From Lamellibrachia satsuma (Eukaryota; Annelida; Polychaeta; Sabellida; Siboglinidae): a stretch of 64,000 nucleotides of DNA. A model generated the notes under the pieces. The model made no database searches. It had not been told where the DNA came from and was given only the letters and a program-made list of their open reading frames with translations. This document shows, in pieces, positions 29,648 through 40,449 of the stretch. Position 1 is the stretch's first letter. Each line of letters opens with the position of its first letter. The translations under genes and the position numbers were made by a program. The stretch is from contig BSQZ01000039.1 in assembly GCA_033239005.1 (NCBI GenBank), forward strand, positions 3,258,316 to 3,322,315. The letters run 5' to 3'.

Positions 29648-30109
29648 CACAAGACAGAATTAGATCTGGTGATAGTCCGCAAGCAGCAGCTATGGAAGAT
29701 TAAGGATTGTAAAGCTGTAGTTGGAGAGCATGTCACGACACAGCACAAGCCAGTGGTGTTCGTTGTTCGTGTGCAGAATAAGATACAAACTAAGAATGTG
29801 GGCCGCAGACTATTAAGTGGTGGAGGTGCAAAAACGACGTAGCTGTTGAATACAAGGAGCGGGTGACGGTTACGTACGAAGAGCGCAGTGAAGAATTTGG
29901 TGGTTTGAAGTAAGAATAAAAAAATAAAAAGAAACATTTGTAGGAGCTGCAGCAGCTGTGTGGAAGAACATCGGGAAAGGGCGGAATGAAAAGGAGTAGT
30001 AACAAAGGATGGTGGACAAGAGTGCAGAGGCAGTATGCGAAAAAAGGAAGCCTGGAAAGAAATTGTGAAGAAATAACAACGACCTGGAATTACCATCATA
30101 TGTACAGGG

Positions 30110-31506
30110 AAAAGTGGAGTTAACTGAAATTACGGATAGAGAGGTGCAAACCGGGATGAAAGGGATGAAGAAGGGAAGAGCACCTGGTATCGGTGAGATG
30201 GTTGTGGAGATGGTAATGGCAGCGGGGAGACTGGAATCAGCTGGACAAAGAGGCCGCTGAATACATGTATGAGGCAAGGTAAAATACCAGAGGAATGGCG
30301 GACAGAGCTTATTGTCCCAATATGGAAGGGAGATGTGCAAGACCCAGGGAAATACCGGCATCACACTTCTAAGTCACACCATAAAACTGCTAGAGAGGAT
30401 CCTGGATGGGAGGATCCGAAAGAATGTAGAGCAAAAATTGGGTGAAGAACAAGAGGGATTCAGAAAGGGCAGAGGGACGACTGATGGGATGTTTGCACTA
30501 AGACATATTGTAGTGAAGAGGTTGGAGATGCAAGGGAGAATGGCAGTGGGATTTGTGGACCTGGAGAAGGTATATGACACAGTCACTGGAGAGATGGTGA
30601 TGGCAACAGTGAGATGGATGGGAGTGCCAGATCCAAAAGCCAGGATGGTGGAAGCAATGCATGATATAACAAAACGAAGAGTTGTGGTTGGATATGGGTT
30701 GTCGGAAGAGTTTCCTGTTAATATCGGTTTGAGGCAAGGAAGTGCCCTTAGCCCTTTACTGTTTATCATGGTGAAGGAAATAGTCAGCAGGAATGTCAGC
30801 ACGAAGGATATTCTTAGGAAGATGATGTATGCAGACGATCTGGCAAAGGACTGCGAATGAGCCGGGAGAAGACAGAAGTGATGTGGGTTGGACACCAGAG
30901 AGAGGAGTTGAACATCAGGTTGGATGGTAAGGAGATCAAGCAAGTGGATGGCTTTGTGTACCTTGGAGGAATGGTTACGGAGGATGGGCATTCGGCGGCA
31001 GAAGTGCGACGTCGGACACAAGCGGGAGTGAATGCTTGGAGAAAGGTAGAGGGAGTCATGTTGGACAGACACATTTCGAAAAAGCTGAAAGGGAAAGTCC
31101 TGAAAACGTGTGTTACACCAGCACGCCTGTATGGTCTGGAGACAGTGGCGTTGACAGAACAACAACAACAGAAGCTGCAAGTTTGTGAAAATAACTGGGT
31201 TCGTCGAATAACAAAAACAAAGAGGGTGGAAAGAAAAAGGATGATCGACCTGAGGAAAGAGGTTTGGATGCAATGCAGCCTAACAGGAAGATTGGTGAGA
31301 AGCAGGAAGAGATGGGGAGACCACTTAGTAAGAATGGATGCAAGCAAACTAGCAAACAGACCAGAGGTGAAAAAACATCAAGGACGCAGGAAAAGGTAAT
31401 GTCACAGCTAGATGGGAGGACTGCGTGAGGAGGGACATGAGAAGATTGGGGAGGATGAAAGATGGAGAGAGGGGGCTGTCGATAGAAAACTATGGAAAGA
31501 AATAAC
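30110..31506 (+). pseudogene. RTE-like LINE, reverse transcriptase and C-terminus relic
   Basis: The finger region near 30125-30330 is broken (VELTEITDREV then GRAPGIGEM). The main RT frame 30312-30860 shows LLERILDGRI, QEGFRKGRGT, FVDLEKVYDTV (motif A, Asp kept), GLRQGSALSPLLF and KMMYADDLA (motif C, both Asp kept). Just after YADDLA the sequence jumps and shifts frame, losing the usual connecting segment. The next frame (30857-31399) begins SREKTEVMWVG and continues DGFVYLGGMVTEDG, typical of RTE C-terminal regions. The end near 31500 reads WEDCVRRDMRRLG. Roughly 400 bp between the endonuclease and the RT is also decayed. Not functional. Confidence 0.88.
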
Positions 31507-31934
31507 ATAAATAGTGGTTCGACAATACTTTACCTGACCCTCACCTCACTGTAGGGAACAAGGAGGAAGAGAGAGAAGTTTGTCCTGCAAAGGTGTGCTA
31601 AGGATCACACCAAACAGAGGAACAAGCTGGCTTCACATCAACACGAAGCACCACTGAACATATCTTCAACATTTGACCTCTTACTGAGAAGCACAGAATT
31701 AGTTGAAAAGAACGAATATAAATAAATGACGAGGAACTATTACAAGGTAAGATACAAATATAGCTAATTATGGACATAAAGATCCTATAAACATCATACG
31801 AAACAGAAAATTGGTGAACGAATACAAGAAAAAAGACCAAGTGGAAGGAAAATGGTTGTACTGACCCGAATGAAAGAATGACTGATAAGGGAAGAACTGA
31901 AGAAACTTCAATACTTCGAACACTGACGCATGAT
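31507..31934. other. no recognisable gene
   Basis: Interval between the RTE-like 3' end and the tail of the inverted CR1-like copy A. Chance frames only. Confidence 0.4.
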
Positions 31935-34565
31935 AATTTAACAAGATTTAACAAGATTTGCCATCCAAGCCAAAGGCCCAGATGGCAAGTGGACAAGGAC
32001 GCCATTGGCTTATCGAGAGTCCAACAATGTTCACCTACTTATAACCCGCCCTCCTGAGATGTGTGTCAACCTTGTTTTTAAACATATTCACGCTGCTAGC
32101 AGTTACACAATCTGTAGACAATTTGTTCCATTCATTTATTGTCCTCTGTGCGAACGAGTGCTTCCTGATGTCCAATCTACATTGATCCTTTACTAATTTT
32201 ACCTCATGTCCTCTAGTTCTGCTATCCTTCTTGAGTGATAAAAACATATTTCTATCAATATTATGTAATAATATGCAATACCACACTGCTCTGAAACTTT
32301 CATATCAGCGCTTATTGTAACTTCTAAGTCCTTCTCTTTTACAGTAGTACCCAGAACAGTATCTCTCATTTTATAGTTTACATTCAAGTTCCCATGTCCT
32401 GTATGTAGGCATTTACATTTCACAAAATTGAACAGCATCTGCCATTTCTCAGACCACTTCACTAATCTGTCTAGATCGTTTTGTAAATGTTGTTTATCAC
32501 CATCAGTATTAACCTTTCTAAACAGTTTTGTGTCATCCGCAAATTTCAGTACGTTATTTGTTATACTGTCGTCCAAGTCATTGATATAAATTAAGAATAA
32601 TATAGGTCCTAATACTGATCCTTGAGGTACCCCACTCAAAACCGATTTCCAATTTGAAACTTCTCCATCTACTACAACTCGTTGTCTTCTGTCATTCAGC
32701 CATTGTTCTATCCAGTCAGTTATGCTATCCCCGATACCATGGGCTTTTAATTTAAGTAGTAATCTTTGATGTGGCACTTTGTCAAAAGCTTTCTGAAAAT
32801 CTAAGTAGATAATATCTACAAAAAACATAACATATTTGTTAAGCATGACCTCGCTTTAAGGAATCCATGTTGAAATGAATTTAATCATTTATGCTTAACG
32901 AGGAAGTCCACCATATGGTCTTTAATTAACCTTTCTAATAATTTACAAATCACTTACGTTAAACTCACTGGTCTGTAATTCTCTGACTTATTTCTCGAAC
33001 CCTTTTTAAATAATGGTATGATGTTTGCTTCTTTCCATTCAAACGGAACAACTCCCTCTTTTAATGACAAGTTGAATACTCTTGCAAGTGGTATACTGAT
33101 TTGATCTACTGTTTCCATTAGTAATTTTGGAGGAATCCCATCCACTCCCGGTGATTTGTTATCCTTCATTGCCTTTATTTTCTTAGCTACCAATTCTGGA
33201 GTTACAACTAACCGACCTAAATAGTCAGATTTAGCCCCCTGAAATTTAGCATCAGCAATTGGTAATGAACTAATATCTTCTTTGGTAAACACTGAACTGA
33301 AGTAACCATTTAGGTCTTCCGCCATTAAAAACCCCTGTGATATGATATTTCCAGCACTGTCTTCTAGAGGTCCAACCTTGTCTTGTACGTTTTGTTTACT
33401 CCTGACATATGCATAAAAACTCTTGCTGTCATTTTTTATGTTACATGCCAGTTTTTGCTCTTAGCTTCTTTTAGATTGTCTGATTTCAGTTGTAGCTGCA
33501 TTAAGTGCCTCTTTGCATTTTGCATAGTCTTCTTCCTTTCTGGTACCCCTATAAACCCTCCACATAGTTTGTTTTAGCATTATTTTTCTAATTGCCTCTT
33601 TTGACAAGTGTTTCTTTCTACGCCGTTTTCCTTGTTTTTGGAAGGGAACACATTTATCGATGATACTCTCAATTTCATATTTTAGAATATTCCAACATTC
33701 AATTGCGGTCTTATTCATCAGCATGTTATTCCAATCTAGCTTTGCTAAGTATTTTCTCATATCTTTGTAGTTACCTTTGTGGAAGATTCTCTTGTACGTT
33801 TTCTTATTTTTACTTTCTGATTTTACATTGATGTCAAAATGTATTTGATTATGGTCACTATTACCCAATGGTTCAACTATTTTTACATTGTCCACTAATT
33901 CTTTTTGTGATGACAAAACTATATATAATACATTTTCTCCCCTGGTTGGTTCTTGTACTTGCTGAGTAAGAAAGCTATCCTGGATTAAACATAGAAATTG
34001 TTGATCATCAATCCCTGTGCTCTCTAGAGAATTCCATTGTATGTGTCCATGGTTAAAATCTCCCATTATGATACATTCCCCTTTACTAACTTCCTTTATA
34101 GCATTTTTTATTTTTGTGTTGTCCTCTTCGTTTATGTTTGGACTTCGGTAAACTAATCCAATAGTTAATTTTTAATTTCCTGAAACAATTTTGCACCAAA
34201 CAGCTTCATCGCAATCTGCTTCCCTTTCTAGTTTTATTTCATAAGCCTGAATAGATTCTTTAACATATAAAATAACTCCCCCGCCCCTTCTTCCTATTCG
34301 ATCTTTCCTACACATTACGTATCCTGTCAGTCCTAATTCAGCATCAGTTATATCTATGTTGGCCCATGATTCAGTTATACCAGTTATGTGAGGGTCAATA
34401 TCTTCTACCATAATGTTTAATTCTTTTTTCTTATTTACTATGCTCCTTGCATTTAAACACACGCATCTTTAACCTTTTTCGTAGATGTTTTTCGGATGAT
34501 TTGATATTGGTTTATCTGTGCTAGTGGCCTCTTGTTCTGCTTGAGACACCTCTAGGTAACCCCCA
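31935..34565 (-). pseudogene. CR1-like LINE copy A, best-preserved ORF2
   Basis: Minus strand, 5'-truncated within the ORF1-ORF2 spacer near 34565. ORF2 starts reading at about 34462 with LNARSIVNKKKEL and GITESWANID (endonuclease; Asn and Glu motifs), then GRRGGGVILYV. IIMGDFNHGHI follows at about 34066. The linker and finger region hold NKSPGVDGIPPKLL and EWKEANIIPLFKKGS, then NYRPVSLT (32954-33325). The RT palm (32199-32846) reads YLDFQKAFDKVPHQ (motif A), SGVPQGSVLGP and VLKFADDTKLF (motif C, FADD intact). A small deletion near 32820 and a larger one near 32285 remove linker and thumb segments. Frameshifts separate the blocks. The 3' UTR, stem-loop (31959-31987) and decamer tail (31935-31959) are present. 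It lies between the two NXPE-like genes. Confidence 0.9.
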
Positions 34566-34969
34566 AATTATGTGCATAACTGTTCGCTACACTCTCCACG
34601 TAACTCGTGTAATACGAAACAATGTGTAACATGACGTAGCAATTACCATAGCGTAACTGATGCATAGCAATGATGTGTATCACTGTTCGCTACACTCACT
34701 ACGTAACTCCTGTGATATGAAACAATGCGTAACACGAACCGTATTTGTCATAGTACACACAACTTACATGTAACCAAGACAACTGATCCTATCCTACAGA
34801 AGTGGATTAGGCATGTAAGTCATATCATACTATGATTTACCTATTTAACAAGTGTAATCGCAAATGAAATATGGATTACCACAATGAATTAAATTGTCTT
34901 GCAACACAACTGCTACTGAGATCACCGAACATTTCCACCGAGGCAAACACGTAATTTTTCACGATTTCA
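34566..34969. repeat. diverged ~103-bp tandem duplication
   Basis: CTGTTCGCTACACTCTCCAC near 34580 and CTGTTCGCTACACTCACTAC near 34683 begin two similar blocks (both continue with CGTAACTC and GAAACAATG). The rest of the interval is unrecognised. Confidence 0.6.
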
Positions 34970-35244
34970 TTGCATGAACAAACGCCTCTACCCTCGTTGT
35001 CAGAATTAAACCGCGAAAGCTATAGAAACCAGAAGGAACGTCGACACTGCATCCATTATGCACATTGCCATAAACAGCTTTGCCAACGTTACACTTTATA
35101 TAGAAACCGTCCAGCAAGAGATACTGCAAGACCAACGTACATCGTAACTCCTTCCTTTCAGGTATACGTCTCTGGAACTCTATTCAATGTGGTGCATCAG
35201 ATGCACCCTCTTTTGACGCATTCAAGTGCACACTGGGCAACTGA
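34970..35244 (+). pseudogene. C-terminal scrap of another jockey-superfamily LINE
   Basis: The frame ending at the TGA at 35242-35244 reads SSKRYCKTNVHRNSFLSGIR, then LWNSIQCGASDAPSFDAFK. This is the well-known ORF2 C-terminal signature of jockey/L2-type LINEs (R.YCRT...SF...IRLWN.L......FK..L). A stop lies just upstream of that block. It is not the CR1-like family described above. Confidence 0.7.
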
Positions 35245-35814
35245 ACAACGATCCTGCAATGTTGATCCCAAGAAGATGTGCTTTTAATTTTGTTTATTGG
35301 TCACAATTATTTATCTTGCTCATTTCCACAACTCAACGCCCATCGGTATTCTGTTCCATGTGGTGGGGCTAGCATAATATGCTTGCCCGTCGACATGGTA
35401 AGCAGACGAAGAAGAGCTATATGTCCCAACATTTAGTTTTCTGACGAAGGCAATTACAGACATATAGTATTAAAAGGTAGGAGCGGGTGAGATAAATAGT
35501 TGTCTTTGAAGAAAATGTTATTAATACATCAGACAATATATAATCATATAAAGTAGTTTCATGTATTCACAACGGGATTCTTCGAGGCTGGTTAAATTAC
35601 ATTGACAAAGTTCCAGCTCCAACTTTCTGAGGTAAACGTTTGGTCAAAACATGACTGACATTTGTTTCCGTTAATTATGATAACATTATGAAGAATGGCC
35701 AGGCGGTAGATATGCAATACCAGACCGACTATCCTTCTAGTCAAGGGAAACAACCTATTTGATCAAGTAATTGCCCAAGAGAAAGCGACCTATGTTTGTT
35801 CTGTTTGATTAATT
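35245..35814. other. no recognisable gene
   Basis: 3' side of the second NXPE-like gene. No close polyadenylation signal is seen; TTTATT occurs only about 500 bp from the stop. Confidence 0.4.
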
Positions 35815-37284
35815 CTACCTTGTCTCGCGACATACTTTGTCCATGAGCAGAAGGAGTGCCAGTTCCCCCACGTCACCTTTCAATGTGGGTGGTTGTTTTC
35901 GACGCAAGTTGAAACAGAGGTAGTGTCCGGTACAGGCAGTCCGTCTCTCACAAGGCAAGATGACACTGTACTCGTCAAATATGTCGACGCCCACCGGAAG
36001 AAGTTTTTCCTGAAGTTGATGGACGAACACCGACAACGCACAACAGTTGCGACTGCCGCGGCGGTACTGCGGCTGGTCGTCGGCAACAGGAGGTGACGTC
36101 ACAACGAACAGCTTAAACCCGATCTGCTCACTTCGACGTTTGAGCTGTGCGACGACATTGCTGTACGCGTTGATCATTTTATCTAAAGTCAGTGGCAGCC
36201 CAATGCGAGCCATATCGTGAGCGCCTGTTTGTACTATTAGCACGTCGTTTCGGTTGAGTTTGTTTCGACCAAGTTCATCGTTTTGTAGCGTTTCAAAATG
36301 GCTGCCGTACGACCTCCACACGAAATCAATGTTTCCTACGGACAAAGAATGATGATCCGGCGTCAAACCCGCAGGCAACTTGTAACATTTCCATATCAAA
36401 TAGTCAGCTTTAAAGCGCATGTGCGATGACCCAATCATTATTAACTTCCGGAACTTTTTCACACATGCGCATAATGCTGATTCGTTCATCGGTTGGAGCT
36501 TCTGGTCTGGTCGCGTCATTAGCACAACATGGTTGTCCGTTGTTCTTTTCCATAAAATAGGACTCTTGGGCAAGCCACTAACTCGAGACTCTAACTGTCG
36601 CGATGCAAATAAATTATCTGCGTAGTGTGCGTCACGATGGCACAACGTATCTTGCCACACCACGTGGTGCATAGGATGATTGCATGAAGTGTACGCCGAG
36701 AAATTCGTGTGTTGCAGCAGAACTGAAATGTTCATGCATGGCTGGACACCCATTGTCGGACACCACACGATGTAAGTACCATTGAAGAAGTCCCAAAACG
36801 AACACATCTGCCGAACTGTTGACTCGACTGTCTCACTGAATACGTAAAAACAACTGCCGCCGGAAGTGTTATTCGTTCTGTAATGTTCCTCGATGCGAAC
36901 ACTCACGCCGCTCTCCACAACACCGTCAACGGTAAACTGTTCGACGTTGTAGTCATAGTCGGTGTCAAACTCCAAGGTACTGGGCTCATTTTCCACGCGG
37001 AATTTGAATCCTGGATTCATCTCCATAAAATGTCGGTATTGTCGGATTTCATTGCCACCTACGCTCCAATCATAAGCGATATCGTACATTTTCCTTCCAC
37101 GATGTTGCAAACGGCGAAGCCTCCCGGATCGGAAAGTACCGGATATGCCACTTGTTTTTGAAAGTCCGTAGATAGCATACATGGTGAGAACTATACTAAA
37201 TAATGTCATTACCAGAAAAATTATCTTGTAGTTCAAGCGACGTGTTTTCGCACATTGAACTGATATTATACCGTAGTTATTCAT
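35815..37284 (-). CDS. NXPE/PC-esterase-like type II membrane protein (paralogue 2)
   Basis: 489 codons, one exon. A basic N-terminus precedes a hydrophobic segment at about residues 20-40 (predicted signal anchor). The N-terminal luminal region has SGGSCFYVF and WDFFNGTYIVWC, aligned with paralogue 1, plus N-glycosylation sequons. The C-terminal esterase-like domain holds GSSHMR (285-290, candidate Ser287), VQTGAHDMARIG (351-362), IFDEYS (D437), CTGHYLC (H454) and a closing DKVC motif followed by a 4-residue extension. As in paralogue 1, the position three before the His is Cys rather than Asp. Order and spacing of all motifs agree with paralogue 1, so the pair arose by duplication. An extracellular or Golgi glycan-modifying role is inferred from the NXPE and PC-esterase families only. 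Confidence 0.84.
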   Translation of the reverse strand: MNNYGIISVQCAKTRRLNYKIIFLVMTLFSIVLTMYAIYGLSKTSGISGTFRSGRLRRLQHRGRKMYDIAYDWSVGGNEIRQYRHFMEMNPGFKFRVENEPSTLEFDTDYDYNVEQFTVDGVVESGVSVRIEEHYRTNNTSGGSCFYVFSETVESTVRQMCSFWDFFNGTYIVWCPTMGVQPCMNISVLLQHTNFSAYTSCNHPMHHVVWQDTLCHRDAHYADNLFASRQLESRVSGLPKSPILWKRTTDNHVVLMTRPDQKLQPMNESALCACVKKFRKLIMIGSSHMRFKADYLIWKCYKLPAGLTPDHHSLSVGNIDFVWRSYGSHFETLQNDELGRNKLNRNDVLIVQTGAHDMARIGLPLTLDKMINAYSNVVAQLKRRSEQIGFKLFVVTSPPVADDQPQYRRGSRNCCALSVFVHQLQEKLLPVGVDIFDEYSVILPCERRTACTGHYLCFNLRRKQPPTLKGDVGELALLLLMDKVCRETR

Positions 37285-37544
37285 GTCGTCGTTATAGCTG
37301 GTAACGCCTAAATGTTTGCCTTACTATGTAAAACACGTTTGTCGTTCGAGAACGTTTACAGTGTCGTCTAGACACACGAATCAGTCGTGTAGAAAACGTC
37401 TATTCATCCGCGATTTTTTATTAGTTCAGCACTAGACACGCCTACGTTTTCTCGCCATACAATTGAACGTAGAAAAACTTAGCGTATCAAATCACATGGA
37501 TTCATGTATCGCGCAAAACATTGTAATGTATTTTATGCTAATGA
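37285..37544. other. upstream region of the second NXPE-like gene
   Basis: Contains repeated short GAAAACGT/ACGTTTTC words (near 37396 and 37446). No TATA box is evident at a standard distance. Confidence 0.35.
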
Positions 37545-37865
37545 GATGAGTGAGCAGAAACGTCGCAATCAGGTTGGACCACTAGAAACCAATGTTGGAA
37601 TATATCCTAGCTATAGCAAAGGAGCTAAATTGGCATTTCGGTTAAATTGTTGCCACATAGGATATTATTTCATTATCAGTATGATATGCTAAATATTGGG
37701 GGATTCAATCATATAACAATTAGCGCAGCTAGTTTTAACTCCTGAAATAGTAGCTAAGAAAATACAAACAATGCAGGATAATAAACAACCTGTCGTGGAT
37801 GGGATTCCTAAAACACTCCTAAATGAAACAGTAGAACAGATTAATAAACAAATGGCAACATTTAT
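37545..37865 (+). pseudogene. CR1-like LINE fragment, pre-RT region
   Basis: GAGCAGAAACGTCGCAATCA then GGTTGGACCACTAGAAAC corresponds to the KQNVxDKVGPLED segment. GTTTTAACTCCTGAAATAGT and GGATGGGATTCCTAAAACAC near 37732-37820 match the VTPEIVAKKI and DGIPxxLL segments. Heavily decayed. Confidence 0.65.
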
Positions 37866-38341
37866 ATATTTTTTACTGAAATAAGCAGTTGTTCATTTCT
37901 AACGAAAATAGCATATTCGTACTCAATGAAATGTGAAGGGTTTGCTTGGATCTATGCAAATTGCAGCCTCTGCTAATATGCTTGTACATGGAGTAACCTG
38001 GAAGACAACGTTGAACATAGCATCATATGGGTTTCTAATGGCATGCAGCAAAACGGCATAGTTCACACCATAACTCACATAACAAATGTGCATATAAACC
38101 AGTCATGTATTTCGAAATGCAGAGACGTTGGGCTATGAATGCTTTACTATGTGGCTGATGATAAATGCCACAAGGAATGATTTGCACCTAACAACGAATT
38201 TGCCACATTCCAGCTGAAGGACAGTCAGTGTATATCTGTTTAATATGCAAACGTGTTATACAATGTATTTTTTAACAGTAGTTTGTACTTTTTATTTAAA
38301 TGCATAATTCATTATTATTAAAAAGTGAGTTTCATCCAGGT
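37866..38341. other. no recognisable gene
   Basis: Unrecognised AT-rich sequence between a LINE scrap and a satellite array. Confidence 0.4.
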
Positions 38342-39425
38342 AAAACATTACCAACAACATGTTGAACAGAAAAAAAACATTGCAACAACTATTTCGTGCA
38401 GGGATAGCATTACCTAGAATGCTTCTAGCAGGGATAGCATTACCAAACATGTTTCATGGAGAAATGATAATATCAACAATGTTTCGTGCATGGATACCAT
38501 TACCAATAATATTTTATGCATGGGTAACATTACCAACAATGCTTCGCGCAGGGACAACATTAACAACAATGTTTCGTGCATGGATACCATTATCAATAAC
38601 ACTTTAAGAAGAATAACATAACCAACACAATTTCGTGCAGGGATAACATTACCAATATTATTTTGTACAGGGATAGCAGTACCAACAATGTTTCGTACAG
38701 GCGGAATATTACCACACATGTTTCGAGCAGGGATAACATTATCAGCAATGTTTCATGCAGGGATAACATTACCAAGACTATTTTGTGCAGGGATAACATT
38801 ACCAACCATGTTTCGTGCAGGGATAACATTACTTACAATGCTTTGTGAATGGATAAAATTACCAACAATGTTTCATGGTGGGATAATATTACCAACAATG
38901 TTTCGTTTTCCTGCCGGGATAATATTACCAACAATGTTTCGTGCAGGGATAACATTATCAATAATATTTCGTGCATGGATAACACTACCAACATTGTTTC
39001 GTGCAGGGATACCATTACCAATAAGATTTCATTCTGGGATAGCATTACCAAAATGTTTCGTGCTGGAATAACATTACAAATTATGTTTCATTCTGGGATA
39101 GCACTACCAAAAATGTTTCGTGCAGGGATAACATTATTAATAACGTTTCAGTATGGGATAACATTAAGGACAATGTTGTGTGCAATGATAATGTTACCAA
39201 TAATGGTTCATTCTGGGAGAATATTACCGAAATGTTTCTTGCAAGGATGACATTAACAATAAAGTTTCATTATGTGATAACATTACCAACACTATTTTGT
39301 GCAGGGATAACATTACTAATCGTGTTTCGTATAATATTACAATCGTGTTTCGTGCATGGATAACATTGCCACCCTCGTTTCGTATAACATTACAATTGTG
39401 TTTCGTGCAGGGATAACATGTTTCG
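38342..39425. repeat. degenerate 30-bp tandem array, about 35 copies
   Basis: Units contain GGATAACATTACCAACAATG followed by TTTCGTGCA. Period is 30 bp with small indels. Multiple frames on both strands stay open for 70-130 codons because 30 is divisible by three. Copies differ widely, which argues against protein-coding constraint. Confidence 0.93.
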
Positions 39426-39460
39426 TATTTGAAGACCAATATTGCTACCATCACCACAAC

Positions 39461-39493
39461 CACTACTACTACTACTACCTCTACTACTACTAC

Positions 39494-39543
<50 letters not shown>
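39461..39543. repeat. (ACT)n trinucleotide microsatellite
   Basis: About 27 units with a few interruptions (CCT, AAT). Confidence 0.95.
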
Positions 39544-39544
<1 letters not shown>

Positions 39545-40123
39545 AAACACTGTGTAACATACGGTATAAGATATATTAAAATTGCGTTATTGCCCAGCTA
39601 CTAATTCGGTAGAAATGTATTGGCCATAACTGATGTTATATTTTTTTTGGTGCGATCTACTTCCGGAATCTTGGTGCAGCGGCTTGAATTTGGTGCAGAG
39701 AATTTACAGAATAACGCGGAATATCGAATAGAATAAGTATTACTATTGCGTATATATATTATACATAAACGTATTGTAGACATATATTAGGAAACATGTT
39801 TTATTAATTATTAGTCAGAGACAGTATTTTAGAGTACGTTAGTTCCGGACTCCGACAGGGAAATCAGTGAGCATTAATAGGGTTGTTTTCATTTCGAAAA
39901 TTTAGATAGCATAGTGAATAGTCAGAAACAGTGGAATATTGGTTAGAATAAGTATTACTTTTACACATAAATTATAAGCAAACTTCTTATAGACACATAT
40001 TAAGAAACTGTTTTTGTTAACAGTGGCAGGATTTTTCCCGGACTCAAATTCAACTAGCGATAAAAGGGAGTTTGTTTACAGGTCGTTAATTAAACTGGTG
40101 TACCAAACTATCGTTCACATTGT

Positions 40124-40169
<46 letters not shown>

Positions 40170-40440
40170 TTAAAGTGACACATTTACATAAATTACATAA
40201 ATCAGGTAATATCTAACATAGGTGTAGTAAACGTTTTCGGTAAAAAGAAATTAACAGCAGGATTTAACGTAAGTTGGTATACTCTGACTTCGTTGTTTTG
40301 TTTACACAGTGTTCTCCGTATTCGCTAGGTGGCAGGCTTTTTTGCTCATGCGAGCTTAGTAGAAAAGACATAGTTAGCAAGTACATTAGCCTAAAGTGTT
40401 CTTTTATACAAAAAAAACAGCCTTATTCAAGGCTAACGTA
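39544..40440. other. no gene; (TA)20 at about 40127-40167
   Basis: AT-rich DNA. Two diverged parallel segments (GAATATCGAATAGAATAAGTATTACTATT near 39719, and GGAATATTGGTTAGAATAAG near 39941) suggest an old duplication. Nothing coding. Confidence 0.4.
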
Positions 40441-40449
40441 GCAATCAAA

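Noticed and set aside
29218..31508. Long minus-strand frames (164-299 codons) opposite the RTE-like element
   Set aside because: Antisense to RT and endonuclease motifs on the plus strand; composition (Ser, Leu, Phe, Pro rich) is typical of shadows.
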